Assembly (NCBI GenBank): GCA_905147135.1
Contig: LR990049.1
Location: 4,977,428 to 5,041,427 of the forward strand
Direction: 5' to 3'
DNA: 64,000 bases
From: Blastobasis lacticolella
Taxonomy: Eukaryota > Arthropoda > Insecta > Lepidoptera > Blastobasidae
Every line of letters begins with the position of its first letter. Within the stretch, counting starts at the first letter, position 1. The notes under the pieces were generated by a model. The model made no database searches, had not been told where the DNA came from, and saw nothing but the letters and a program-made list of their open reading frames with translations. This document shows positions 20,401-30,985 of this stretch, one piece after another. The translations under genes were made by a program, and so were the position numbers.

Positions 20401-23066
20401 AATTTTTACGTGTTGCTACATGGAACATAAACGGCCTAGCTCCTAATAAGCTGGAAGTAGAACTATTCCTTAAGCACAATAGAATAGATATTCTACTAAT
20501 CTCGGAGACTCACTTGACTGACCAGAAAGTGATCAAGATTAATGGATACAGTATATATTATTCTAATCATCTTGATGGTACGTCCCATGGAGGAGCTGCT
20601 GTAATAATTAAGGAAGCTATAAAACATCACTCCCTTTTCGACATTAAACACCCATTCCTGCAAGCTGCGGTCATAGCAGTGGATGACTGGCAAGGAACAC
20701 TTAATGTTGCTGCAGTGTACTGTCCACCTCGGCATAGAATCGACGAACATATATTTACCGATTTCTTTCGTAAACTTGGTAGTAGATTCATTTCTGGTGG
20801 AGACTGGAACGCTAAAAGTACCCACTGGGGTTCTAGGCTTACTACAACGCGAGGTCGAGAACTCAAGAAGGCAATTGATCAAAATCTCCTCGTTGCACTT
20901 ACGACTGGTGAGCCAACCTACTGGCCTACGGACCCCAACAAAACTCCAGACCTTATAGATTTCTTCCTCACTAAGGGAATGTCTGAAACGTATACCAACA
21001 CTGAATCTTGCCTGGACAGTGCCTCCGACCACACGCCCGTATTATGTACAATAAGTACCACTGTTATCTGGAGAGAACCACCTGAGACTTTGTACAACAG
21101 TAAAACTGACTGGGATTCTTTTCGGGACTATATCGACGAAAACGTAAATTTGTCAATTCCTCTCAAAACCGAGGACGACGTTGACAACGCAACTTGGTAT
21201 GCCACTAACCTTATCCAAAGAGCGGTTTGGCTTTCGACTCCTTACCTAGGTCATAAACAGAACATCCAAAATACCTCCCTGGAAATTCAAGAAATGATAA
21301 TTACCAAGAGGAGGCTAAGACGGCAGTGGCATATGAGTAGAAATAGTCAAGACAAAAGGGCACTCAACAACGCGCAAAAGGAATTGAAGCGAATGCTAAA
21401 AGAGAATGAAAATAACACCTTGCAAGATAAGCTAAGAACTCTGTCTCCTCACAAAGCTGATGATTACTCCCTCTGGAAAATGACAAAAGCCCTGAAAAGG
21501 CCAAAAGAACACATTGCTCCATTAAGGCTATCCAATGGTAAATGGGCAAGGAAACCATCTGATAAGGCAGAATTATTCGCTCAATTCTTAAAGGAGGTAT
21601 TTAAACCCAATGAGCCTGATCCTCTGTGCTCTGAAAATGAGATTGATGACATCTTGAACAGGGACTAACAAATGTCACTGCCATTGAAACTGGTAACACC
21701 AGCGGAAGTGAGGAATTGTATACGACGATTAAAAACAAAGAAGGCACCAGGCTTTGACTTGATTACAGCAGAGATACTGAAACAATTACCGAGAAAAGGA
21801 ATGGTTCTCCTAACGATCTTATATAATGCAGTTCTGAGGTTACAATATTTTCCGCTACTATGGAAAACGTCCATTATAAATATGATTGCCAAACCTGGGA
21901 AACCATCTATTGAGGTGGGCTCGTACAGACCTATAAGTCTTCCCCCTGTTTTGTCCAAGCTGTTTGAGAAGCTTCTTGTGCAACGACTCCATCCTATACT
22001 CGAGGAACAAAAAGTGGTTCCGAATCATCAGTTTGGGTTCCGAGCGCACCACGGGACCATAGAGCAGATACATCGTGTGGCACACACCATCCGCCAATCA
22101 CTGGAAAGAAAAGAATATTGTTCTGCAGTATTTTTGGACGTACAACAAGCGTTTGATCGTGTGTGGCACAAGGGCCTCCTGTGTAAACTAAAAATGTGTC
22201 TACCGAATACCGCTTACCTGCTCCTTAAATCGTATCTACAGGACCGAACATTTCAGGTAAAGATTGGAGACTCGTTATCGTCTTTCTACCACATAGAAGC
22301 TGGAGTTCCTCAGGGGTCGGTACTGGGCCCAATTCTGTATACAGTATACACAGCTGACTTACCCAATTCCGACGAGGTGGTGATCGCGACCTACGCCGAC
22401 GACACGGCAGTACTGTCATGCCATGAAAACCCTGACACAGCGTCTGCAAAACTTCAAGAACATCTGGACGAAGTTGAAATATGGCTTAAAAAATGGCGAA
22501 TAAAAGCGAGTGCTGCAAAATCCACCCATGTAACATTCACATTAAAAAGAGGAGATTGCCCACCTGTGAAACTAGATGGAACTGTCCTACCTCACCACAC
22601 TGCAGTCAAATATCTGGGGATGCATCTGGATAGGAAGCTCACCTGGAAGGATCATATCAAAGCTAAAAGAGAACAGGCGAATAACAAATTTCGAGATATG
22701 TACTGGTTAATAGGCAGACAGTCCTCACTCAGTCTTCAAAACAAGCTCTTAATATATAAAAGTATAATAAAGCCAGTATGGACTTACGGCATTGAACTCT
22801 GGGGATCGGCAAGCCACTCCAACATCGAAATACTTCAGCGATTCCAAAACAAAGCCTTAAAGACATTGGCTAGCGCACCATGGTTTGTGAGAAATGCAGA
22901 AGTACATGAATATCTAGAAATGCCCACTATAAAAGAGCAGATAGACAGATCCTGTAAAGCCTACAAAGACAGATTGGAATGTCATAGGAACAAATTGGCT
23001 TCAGCGCTCTTGGAAACTGATAATAGTGTATTCCGATTAAAGAGAAATAGACTAGCTTCAATCTGA
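20397..23066 (+). pseudogene. Jockey LINE ORF2, endonuclease plus reverse transcriptase, one nonsense codon
   Basis: The frame spans 890 codons with an in-frame TAA at 21666-21668 (context NRD-stop-QMSLPL), dividing it into 423 and 465 residues. N-terminal APE endonuclease motifs are all visible: WNINGL, SETHL, GGDWNAKSTHWGS, DLIDFF and SDHTPV. Reverse transcriptase motifs follow: KAPGFDLITAEI, YRPISLPPVLSKLFEKLL, FGFRAHHGT, VFLDVQQAFDRVWH, GVPQGSVLGPILY, catalytic TYADDTAVL near residue 666, and KYLGMHLDRKLTW. The endonuclease nicks target DNA and the polymerase copies the RNA from that end. Total length fits Jockey elements. The stop falls between the two domains, so all catalytic residues remain. 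No ribosome-binding logic applies; ORF2 is probably reached by reinitiation at the ATGA overlap. Confidence 0.93.
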
Positions 23067-23197
23067 AATTAGCTAATACTGAGTGAGATGTCACATCATA
23101 GGATGTGCTAAATCTCCAATGTCGCTTATGATGTCTACAAATTTAATTATAGCTTACTGGCTGATTGTAAATAGAAAAAGAAAAAAAAAAAAAAAAA
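23067..23197 (+). other. Jockey LINE 3' UTR, hairpin and poly(A)
   Basis: The 3' UTR is about 110 nt and ends GATTGTAAATAG followed by an A-rich tail with one G. A small perfect hairpin, CACATC-ATAG-GATGTG, sits at 23092-23107. A 3' stem of this kind could help the reverse transcriptase recognise its RNA, but that is inference. Confidence 0.75.
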
Positions 23198-23212
23198 ATG
23201 TAGAGCTCGTCT
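23198..23212. repeat. 3' target-site duplication of the Jockey LINE
   Basis: Identical to 18922-18936. The first A cannot be told apart from the poly(A) tail. Confidence 0.93.
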
Positions 23213-23456
23213 AATCTAAAATGACGCGCCCCGCTATCGCATTACCGCACACAAGCAACTTTAAAATATGGACGCAATACATATACAAATGCCGTTGTAA
23301 TTGGTCGTTCAGTTGCCGGTGAGATTCAAACGTAGGAACACGCGTCGTTCATTGGCTCCCACACAGATGAAGTGTCGTTATCAATATTTGCACTCACACA
23401 TCGAAATCAACTAACTAAGTAGTGGGGCGCGTCATCTTAGACTAGACGAGCTCTAC
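23200..23456. mobile_element. MITE with 37-bp terminal inverted repeats
   Basis: Positions 23200-23236 and 23420-23456 are inverted copies with three mismatches. They start GTAGAGCTCGTCTA and run inward through ATGACGCGCCCC. The 257-bp body has no coding potential and shows CCAAT-like and CACACA words only. The LINE is inserted at the left tip, so the MITE is older than the LINE. Target duplication of the MITE itself is unclear (flanks CAT and CTACC), so I leave the superfamily open. Confidence 0.85.
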
Positions 23457-23635
23457 CTACCTATACAGAATTAATAGGAACTTCTTTCCTTCCTTCCTTA
23501 CGTCTACAGTTTTCTACACTTTTCTGTTTGTTGGCTCTCCTGAAATACCCACTTACAATGTTTTGGTCGTTACGTCCTTTGAGACTCAAGGTATCGAAAT
23601 GCGTAAGTCAAGTTCGGAAAACCGTTTAGCATATC

Positions 23636-24119
23636 TAGGGAATGCAAAACCGGGATACCGGGATCCCGAAATACCGGCATAGTTTTTGCGGGACTAATCC
23701 CGGTCGAAAATTTTGCGGGTCCCGCTGGAGTGGCGGGATTACAGAGAAGCGTTGGTGAATGGACTGTTTGGCTGGGACCTGGCCCTAAACGATGCGAGAG
23801 AATAGGGATGATGACTGGGTCAACATTTTAAGATTCTAATTGGTCAGTTAGATTATAAAAAAAATCTTTTTGGATATTGATTATTTAGAACTTTAAGATA
23901 GTCTTTTTATATTATTCTATGTCGCAATTTTTATGTCTAAAAGTAATAGTTAACCATTTAAAATGTTTTGAAAAGCTTGTTAAATATTGGTTAAAATTAA
24001 AACCATGCCAACGAGGTCTATAAGGTCTTCATTACAATTGATTTCCGAGCTCTAAGACCAACTTGCGAGATCCCGCAAATACCTGGATTGAAATTATCTT
24101 GCGGAATTGCATTCCCTAC
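23636..24119. mobile_element. hAT-type non-autonomous element with 8-bp target duplication
   Basis: Left end TAGGGAATGCAAAACCG and right end (reverse complement) TAGGGAATGCAATTCCG form the inverted termini. The flanking octamers are AGCATATC (23628-23635) and CGCATATC (24120-24127), equal at 7 of 8 positions. Inside the left end is an unusual series of CCGGGA/TCCCG words (ACCGGGATACCGGGATCCCG and onward to GGCGGGATTA). The right end has GAGATCCCGCAAATACCTGG, so the subterminal regions also pair partly. No transposase remains in 484 bp. Confidence 0.82.
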
Positions 24120-24289
24120 GCATATCCCTAGAGACTGTTGATCCCTAGAAACCCGGATAAGTCCCTTCCAAAAAATAGCTACATCTTTAAACTACCCGCA
24201 TTTCCCACTCGTTGGGTCTAAATCTCAACGCAGCGTCATCCCATCCAAATATAGTAAACAGACCATGAAAAGATCCAGATTTATCCTGT

Positions 24290-24454
24290 TCTCAGTTAGC
24301 CGGGGCTTATTTCGTACCGGAGCTAGGCTAGCCGGCAACACGCGCGATCAGCTGGCTGAGGTCAAGGTCTCCCGGGTCGGGTGGGGGGAGGGAGGCGTGG
24401 GCGTCGCCATGGCAACCGGCCCACGCACGCCTACGCGCCGCAGGTACTCAATCA
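24290..24454 (+). promoter_or_regulatory. CpG-rich patch with a possible first exon
   Basis: GC content rises sharply against AT-rich flanks. A Kozak-like GTCGCCATGG places an ATG at 24409, opening a frame MATGPRTPTRR that reaches a potential splice donor CGCAG|GTACTC at 24443/24444. This has the layout of a first exon behind a CpG-rich promoter, but the donor is not strong, no TATA box is seen and I cannot find the next exon. Shared GCC-rich words with other patches are not diagnostic. Confidence 0.3.
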
Positions 24455-25024
24455 ATTACTTGGTGAGAACAGTTTTCTTTTGAGCGTAATCAACCGTGGA
24501 AATTGCACACTCTGTATTAATTGGCGTGGCGGGAAGTTGCTTCGCGGGTAGTTTTCTGGGGATTTTTGTATTTAGGTGTGTTTTTGGTGTTTGGTTTTTT
24601 CAAGTTTGATCGGAAATTGTTTCATGAGTAGCCTACGACCAAAGGTTGTTGGTATTGTTTTAGTGACGTTTCATAATAGTGTTGTTTGAAAAAATAAAGA
24701 ATTATTGCAGTTTACATCTCAGTCTACACTAGTCTTGCTTTAGGTACCTCCTTTGCTAGGTAAGTTAGTTAAAGCATTTTTTGTGTTTCGTTTTGAATGC
24801 GTTTCGCGTTTGTTGAATTGTCTTTTTCTGGATTTGACTATTTCCTTCGCTCAGCCGACAATACTAACTTATGTATCTACTTATTCGCTAATTACTGATT
24901 TCAAGTCGACAACTCTACTACGCTTCATATCGGGTTGTGTGAGTCAAACGGTAAGCGACGCGTAAAAAGCCAAAGCACTATGTGTTCAGTAAGTAATTCG
25001 AAAGCTGTAAGAGATTTCCTGGTA
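24455..25024. other. Non-coding stretch, nothing recognised
   Basis: T-rich plus strand with short frames only; could be intron if the patch before it is a first exon. Confidence 0.35.
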
Positions 25025-25080
25025 GTGGAAGAGCGGACCCTGGCAGAAGCCGGGATTGACCGCTAGAATAATGATAAAGT
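25025..25080 (+). repeat. LINE 3' tail (GGACCCTGGCAGAAGCC type)
   Basis: GAGCGGACCCTGGCAGAAGC then CGGGATTGACCGCTAGAATA and ATGATAA. The same ending with an ATGATG run occurs at 45819 (antisense), 50385, 52612, 53640 and 63850, and at 50385 it continues from LINE C-terminal coding sequence. Short, 5'-truncated insertion. Confidence 0.65.
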
Positions 25081-25326
25081 AATTTTCCTTATAGTCGATC
25101 CAATTGTTGGAAGCCACGTTATACGAGGAAGCCCCAAAATCGACAAGTAAATTCCAAGTCAAATATGAAGGTATGTTGTAAAATCTACCGTCTTTTATTT
25201 TTCTTTTTCCTTAATTTCGGAAGTTTACTTATGTTATGAAGCTTATTCTGTATCTAAGAGAATGAAAAAATTATGTAACTTGCGCAAATTCTCTTGATTT
25301 ATTTTCCATCAAACAATACCAGTAGG

Positions 25327-25465
25327 CCTAGCACAAGTTGCTCTCGCGCGCGATAAGCGAGTAAAAACGCGACATAAGTATTGCTATCTCTTTCGTCTTA
25401 GTATTGAGAGAAAGAGACAAACGCTCTCGCGGCGCGAGCTTAGTCGCAGACACACTTGTGCTAGG
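25327..25465. mobile_element. Small TIR element (139 bp)
   Basis: CCTAGCACAAGT at 25327-25338 is mirrored by ACTTGTGCTAGG at 25454-25465. Inside are CTCTCGCGCGCGATAAGC on the left and CTCTCGCGGCGCGAGC on the right, and AGAGAAAGAGA near the middle. A GGC/GGC flank could be a 3-bp duplication if the TIR begins at CTAG. Non-coding MITE of uncertain superfamily. Confidence 0.7.
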
Positions 25466-25639
25466 GCAACAGGTACACGAGTACTTAGATTCAAATTTAT
25501 ATTTGCTTATTTTAACCGACCCCATACCCGTATCGTACTGATCCCACGGGAATTAAAAAGAAATATTCTCAACTAACAACAACATTTTGTCACCAAATTT
25601 AATTAATCAAGCGTAGCTCTACTTCAAACGGCTACACAC

Positions 25640-25800
25640 AACAAGAAACTTCCCGACAACAACAGTCCACTGCTGGACTTAAACCTCCACCACATTAGTC
25701 TAGGGTTCTGCCATAATCGGGTTGGATACCGCAGTAATGAAAAATTCATCTGCCCATTTTCTGGTTTATGGAGATTATTTTCTTCTAAAAAATTACAATG
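25640..25800 (-). repeat. ATGATG-tailed repeat family, decayed copy 4
   Basis: Antisense remnant recognisable from AACAGTCCACTGCTGGACTT, GGTTGGATACCGCAGT and CTGCCCATTTTCTGG in the expected order; more diverged than the other copies. Confidence 0.6.
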
Positions 25801-26769
25801 AGTAGTCAATACAATACAATACAAAACTCTTTATTGCACACCAGAAAACATAAGTACAGATACAAAAAATATGGTAGATAGTACAAAGGGTGGTCTTATC
25901 ACTAATGTGATCTCTTCCAGACAACCTTGGTATGGAGTCAACCGTAATGGAAAGCAGTAACTGTCGCCCATAGCATCTACGGTTCATGCACTTAGTTTTC
26001 GAGTACCAAAAACTATATGATAATTATGATAATATTATTAATAATTATGATAAAATTACGCCTGCACATCTGTAATCTTATGTTTATCTTATCCTAGGTG
26101 ACTCAAGATGCCATAGAAGGGATTGGTGCTGTGCCACTTTATAAGTTAGTACCAGGTACCCCTGGGTACGACCGAGTACGACAGACAGAGTACGAGTTTA
26201 TTATAATTGGGCTAGGTTAAGGTAAAGTGTTTATAAATAATAGATTTTATAATCACGTGTCAGGTAACTACGGGGCTCCAGACTAGTACCTACCGTAGAA
26301 GGGCGGTGCTATCACACGCAGTGAGCAGGCTCCAATAGCCAATGACCCGTGACCCTTGCATGCCTGAAGGACCAGAAAACATTTACCTGGAAATTTTATT
26401 TTTATACCGCCATTGCGTCGAGAAAATGTTCATTTTATCTTCTTGTTTATTTATTTTGCTTCATTCTGTTATAATCTACTAAGTCACATGAGGTAAATAG
26501 AATAGCTAGGTGATTTATTAGTAGACAGGTGCTACTAAAAGATAAAGGAATCTTTACGGGACACTGTTTGAGGTGCATGGCTTTGCAAGTAGTATCCCCA
26601 CACAGTTTGACAATACTCACAGACAATATATTTTCAGTCTATAAATATTGTTTGACGAAAAAAATAGCTGTTAAAAAGAACTAATCCTTATTCTTTCATA
26701 GTAGGTACGAAATAGATTCGCTTTTCTTCTCTGTGTTTATTCGCACCTTCTAAACCGTTTTAAAATGAC
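25801..26769. other. Non-coding stretch, nothing recognised
   Basis: Contains an ACAATACAATACAA run and a GTACC-rich piece near 26145-26200 (inverted GGTACC words). The TTTATTGCACAC motif at about 25830 looks like the antisense end of an old LINE. No gene. Confidence 0.4.
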
Positions 26770-26820
26770 AACTTGTCATGGAGTTCTTCAAGAACAGGGT
26801 GAAAAGGTTTCTTTGCATAA
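26770..26820 (+). repeat. Fragment of LINE C-terminus
   Basis: CATGGAGTTCTTCAAGAACA followed by GGGTGAAAAGG encodes MEFFKNRVKR, matching the MEFFKKGVKR end at 8464. About 45 bp survive before the Helitron-like piece begins. Confidence 0.5.
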
Positions 26821-26821
26821 T

Positions 26822-27029
26822 CTAGTAAGAAAGGTGAGGTTACCCGGCGCGACATCGTTGGCGTGGCGTCCTACCCCTACCCCACAGCTACCCCACACCA
26901 ACCAACTCCTACCCTACCCAACACATACCCTACACCTACTGAACTGACCCTGAACTTACCCTTTATTTTTTCTGTGTATGTATGTGTGTATGTATCTACA
27001 TAGGGACTTTGTTTTATACTATGTATAGA
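26822..27029 (-). mobile_element. Short non-autonomous Helitron, antisense
   Basis: On the minus strand it begins TCTATACATAGTATAAAACA after an A (27030), the same 5' end as the element at 52356. It passes through a run of GGTAGGGTAGG-type words and ends near GTCGCGCCGGGT. The expected CTAG end is displaced (CTAG at 26822), so the 3' end is imprecise. No helicase is present; these are passengers of an autonomous Helitron. Confidence 0.65.
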
Positions 27030-28536
27030 TAGATGAACTCGGAGAGTACCCGTGCGCAGCCGGAGAGGGTCGCTAGTTGATAATAAAGATTCAACGAATT
27101 ATTGAGTTCGGCGAAATAACGTAGGCGTTATTAGGATACCATCAAGAACATAAATTTAGATTTTACGAAGTATGCAGCATAATATTATAATAAGTACTTA
27201 CATAATTTCAAAGGGCACATCAGTGCCTTGAAAATTTCGAACTCAATTACTTCATCTAAGAGGATTCCTTTAAAAATTCAACGTTTCAACTTATTTAACC
27301 AACTTTGACGTTTTCTTTCTTTGAGACGTGACATTTTTCCTGCTCCCATGACGCCTTCATGCCTCGGCAAAGATTGTTATTTTGTTTTCAATTCAGTTTT
27401 CGGAATTACCCACGTAATCCTTCTCGTTAGCAAGTTGAATCACAATATTTGGGTGTATACACGAAGCAATTATAATGCTTTCTTTTTTACCTTTTGGCAT
27501 ATTTTTTTATTTATTGCCTTGGGATAAGTGGCCAAAGTCGTCCAGCACAACTGCAACCTAAGGAGAGCGGTTGCGGTGTTGGCCTTTAAGATACATGTAG
27601 ACTATATTTTTGAAGAACTACATTTTATAGTGCAGAGCAAAGACTTCGGAAGGGATGTAGAGACATCCTACATCCTGCACGTACGCGGTAAAAAGGCTGT
27701 TCTACATTAGTTGGATGCCAAGCATCTAGATGGGATAAATAAACAGCAAAAATCTTGATGAAAACCTAAATTCATAACTAGTGCAAGATGCTTTTTTTCC
27801 CTTTGTTTTTGCTATGCATTATTTGTGTATAAGAATTTTCATTAAATTTCATTACTTCCTTAGCCCTAAGTAACTCCATAATCCCTAACAATTATAATAC
27901 AAAGAGACCAGTAGGTAGTCAAAATTTCAATGGCCACACTTTAGCCTGAGTGGATTGAACGTCGAGAGGGGAAGCTGCGCCGGCGCCTACGGCGTCTTTG
28001 AGTGATATATCCAGATAACATTGCCCCTACTATGTGACTAGAATTTATGCGAATCGATAGAAGAAAAATATGGTGTCAAACGTTAGTCTTGTAAGAAATT
28101 AGCTGGCCGCTTTGTCTTGGCAGGAAGGGAATTGTTCAGAAGCGGAGGAGATATTACAAAGGAATTTTTCCTTCCTGTGAACTTGTGCCCTTATCATTAA
28201 TACAATATTATTAAGCCATAAGAATTTGGTGACCTTTTATGTACCTACTTATGACATTGTACACTTAGTCATAAAATAATTATTGAATTTTTGCATGCGT
28301 TTTTGGGTAGACGTAAGATATTTAGACTTTATTATACAATAACATACAAGTACGATAAACTAAAAAAAATATAAGAAATATCTAACTAAAAGTCAATGAA
28401 CCTAAAATCCTAATAACTCTGTGCAAAAAATCTTTGAGTTTAATCACACAATAAGCTATTAGAATTTAGTAGCGAACGACGTCAATAAATTTGGAACACC
28501 ATGAATAAGTGCCAGAAAGTCTACTTTAACATTGAT
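27030..28536. other. Non-coding stretch, no identified gene
   Basis: Between 27520 and 27740 the sequence is less AT-rich (CAACTGCAACCTAAGGAGAG) and may be an old repeat. Poly-T and AT-rich segments dominate elsewhere. Confidence 0.35.
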
Positions 28537-28695
28537 TTATTTATTTTATTATTTATTTAACAGTTTATTGTGCACAGGAAATACATAGCGAATAACAGGC
28601 AAAGTAATAAATGGCACAACAGGCTCGACTTATTTCTAAAAGAAATCTCTTCCAGCAGGCCTTCGGAAGCGAGATGTGATCATGAGACCCCGATG
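28537..28695 (-). mobile_element. Second CR1-like LINE copy, 3' UTR only
   Basis: Nearly identical to 11427-11585, the 3' UTR of the CR1-like LINE. Both share TTTAACAGTTTATTGTGCAC, AGTAATAAATGGCACAACAG and CTCTTCCAGCAGGCCTTCGG on the plus strand. Severe 5' truncation left about 160 bp. The T-rich 5' edge on the plus strand is the A-rich tail. Confidence 0.85.
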
Positions 28696-28964
28696 CAATT
28701 ATATTTGCTGTTATTCGGACAGCTAAAGTTTCCAGATGGTAAATGGTTATAATGTTTCTAAGTTAATTGATTCAATTTAACCATAAAAGGTATATTTAGA
28801 CACAGTATTGATCCTTGCGGAACCCCTTTAATTAAAGGGCTCATTACGAATCATTATTTTAAACAAAATATTAAACAAAATAGAATTTTTGTAAAATTAT
28901 TTTTTATGATATAGCAAGACGACGCACATATAGGTACATACATAAAGTCAGACGCCAATAAAAT

Positions 28965-28971
28965 AAAAAAA
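28965..28971 (-). terminator. Pol III terminator of tRNA-His
   Basis: A run of seven T on the minus strand, 28 nt beyond the tRNA 3' end, is the first T-stretch of four or more downstream. Confidence 0.6.
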
Positions 28972-28998
28972 TATGCCCCGCCGTGACAGTGAAATCAC

Positions 28999-29070
28999 TG
29001 CCGTGACCAGGATTCGAACCTGGGTTACTACGGCCACAACGTAGGGTCCTAACCACTAGACGATCACGGC
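28999..29070 (-). tRNA. tRNA-His (GTG)
   Basis: The minus strand folds into a canonical 72-nt cloverleaf. The acceptor stem GCCGTGA pairs with TCACGGC with discriminator A. The D arm is GTCT-AGTGGTTA-GGAC. The anticodon stem CTACG/CGTAG is perfect with loop TTGTGGC, giving anticodon GTG. The T arm is CCAGG-TTCGAAT-CCTGG. All helices are fully paired, unlike the SINE heads in this window, and no SINE body follows. A T7 terminator lies shortly downstream. It decodes histidine CAC/CAU codons. No intron. Confidence 0.9.
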
Positions 29071-30464
29071 TACCGGGGCTGGTGATCATTCTGACAAATT
29101 GAGCACCCAGTTGCCAAAATGCAGTTGCGTTACTTTCACATTTTAACCGTTTCTTTTTATTTATTGTCGCTCGCTACAGTTCAATGCACACCTTTACAGT
29201 ACAATAGCTGACATAAACAAAAAAACTTAAGCCAGACGCCAGGAAAAGACTGCGAATTTATTAGGTTAGGTCAATTTGAATGATGAAACAAATTTACCTT
29301 CAAATCGCGGATTACAGCCGATAGCTACTACGTTTCCATGAGGGCTATGGGCTCACGACTGTTTTGTAATTGTTATATGCCCTGTGGAGAGAGGATCTGC
29401 AAAAGGATTAGCGCAGAGGCTGTAAACGGCAACCCGAGGGCCGAGGACAATTGTGGTAAAGTATGTTGTTTTGTTCAAAAATGTTGGACTGCAATTTGTC
29501 TGACAGCCCGTAGTAAGGAAGCTTTGAAATCCTATCGTAGGCTTTCGCCACGTCCAAGCTAAGGCGTCCCCCTTACAGTCAATAGTTACTACCTAGCTGT
29601 GGGTCAGAGAGGTCAAGGGGTTCCAGCAAATCGGAATGTGCTGGCGACTACTGAGGAGCTGATAGTTTTTAATGGCTTTAGGCCTGTAAATATGTGCACT
29701 GAAAGATTAGTCTAACCAGACAGAGAAACAAATAAGAAGAAGAATATCGAACGAAACCACAGAAAATTCTACTAACATAACCTGGTACCTACTTAATATC
29801 AACATTTTTCTGCTCCTTCAAATGCTATCTACCTTTCATCAATTCATCAAATAGTAGGGGGCGCAGGTCAATAGGTACAACTCGAGTGTCGGATCATGAG
29901 TGTTAGTGATCGGATGCATTTTGTTTTACGGCGGTAGATGCTCACTAAAAAATAGGTGGCGGTCGCTCTTTGTACCGTTTGTAGGTTAAAACGTCGATGG
30001 CATTAAATCATATAGAAATTTTTAGGCCAACTATATACGGTAGAGAAAGATTGTAGTCGGTGTTTGCTTTGCAAAATACCAGTAAAATACTATTTCGTTG
30101 GTTCTCTCGATGATGTATATCTATTTCGTACGTACTTTTTTGAGGCAGAATAGCAGCTTCACACCGGGGTATCAACTGAAAGCAGAGGTCCCTATATGAA
30201 GTACTGTTCCCACATATGGGTTGGTGCATCTAATAGCAACTCCTTTCACTTGATTCCATCGAACGCCGAATTGTCGACGATCCCCTTACATGCGCTCAAG
30301 AGTCACAGGCCGCTCACAAGTGGTCTGGATCCCTAAAGATGTTGGCTCTTTGTATCTGTATTAAGAGAAATGTTTCGAGGAACTGTTTTCCCGCCACAGC
30401 ACCATCCGACGATAGGATGAATTTCATTCATATCATTTAGATGCCTGGCATCCACTAAAGTACG
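29071..30464. other. Stretch without a clear gene; possible LINE scrap near 30180
   Basis: At about 30170-30240 the plus strand reads PYMKYCSHIWVGAS, which resembles the MEYCSHLW motif of LINE thumb regions, but it is short and isolated. A GC-richer segment at 29330-29640 has no identifiable product. Confidence 0.4.
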
Positions 30465-30985
30465 GGTACTAAAGTGGCAAACAAGCTTACAGACTGCCTT
30501 ATGGTAAGCAATCACCGCAGCGTATGGATTTTGGAAAAACCTTTTCACCCCTTTCTTGAGTTAAACTCGCCAGAGAAAATCACTCCAAGGACTTCATTCC
30601 ACAATCTTAGTATGCGTGGGAGAAAGTTCCTCTGGAACCGCACAATTCGCGACCAATTTGGCTCTCAAGGTGTGAGGATGAACTCTCTGTCGTATGGTGA
30701 GCGGTGCGATGATCAAATGTAGATGTTGGTATAATTACAAATAGTTTTTCAGAAAAAACACTGTTGTACAAGCATTTGAACTAAGGATAGAACGAAAGAT
30801 TTTGGCGTATCCCTCCGCTGTCTCAGCGGCTCAATACCAATTGTGAGCATGGTATCATCGACAATTCTTACATCGCGCTTTTAGATCTTGGTACAAGGAT
30901 CAAGCTGATATGCTGGTGATCCCGCCCAAAGATGGGAGCAATGCTCCAAACGTAACTGGCACGTGGGTGAGATATCATAATTTGT
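30465..30985 (-). pseudogene. Decayed LINE C-terminus, antisense
   Basis: Minus-strand frames contain, in order, LEHCSHLWAGSPAYQLDP, VDDTMLTIGIEPL-like sequence, RFQRNFLPRILRLWNEV-like sequence and the 3' tail motif complementary to AAACAAGCTTACAGACTGCC. These match the thumb and C-terminal region of the LINE whose ends are also at 8464 and 35425. Several stops and frameshifts occur. It lacks the catalytic domain. Confidence 0.6.

Larger units (their letters stand above)
18937..23197 (+). mobile_element. Jockey-clade non-LTR retrotransposon, near-intact, nested in a MITE
   Basis: The 4.26 kb element has two overlapping open frames, a 0.1 kb 3' UTR and a poly(A) tail, flanked by a perfect 15-bp target duplication. 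The first frame is open right from the junction and in frame with clearly coding sequence, so the copy is slightly 5'-truncated within ORF1. The only defect I see in ORF2 is one in-frame stop. Identical flanks, an A-rich tail and few lesions point to a recent insertion. The target was the terminal inverted repeat of the MITE at 23200-23456. Confidence 0.95.

Noticed and set aside
20496..21032. 178-residue minus frame inside ORF2
   Set aside because: Antisense shadow of the endonuclease domain.
26822..26950. Proline/threonine-rich peptide frame (PTPTPQLPHTNQ)
   Set aside because: Encoded by the GGTAGGGTAGG-type words of a Helitron in antisense, not a gene.
29260..29275. TTAGG-type telomeric repeat (ATTAGGTTAGGTC)
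   Set aside because: Only two units; no array, so no telomeric significance.
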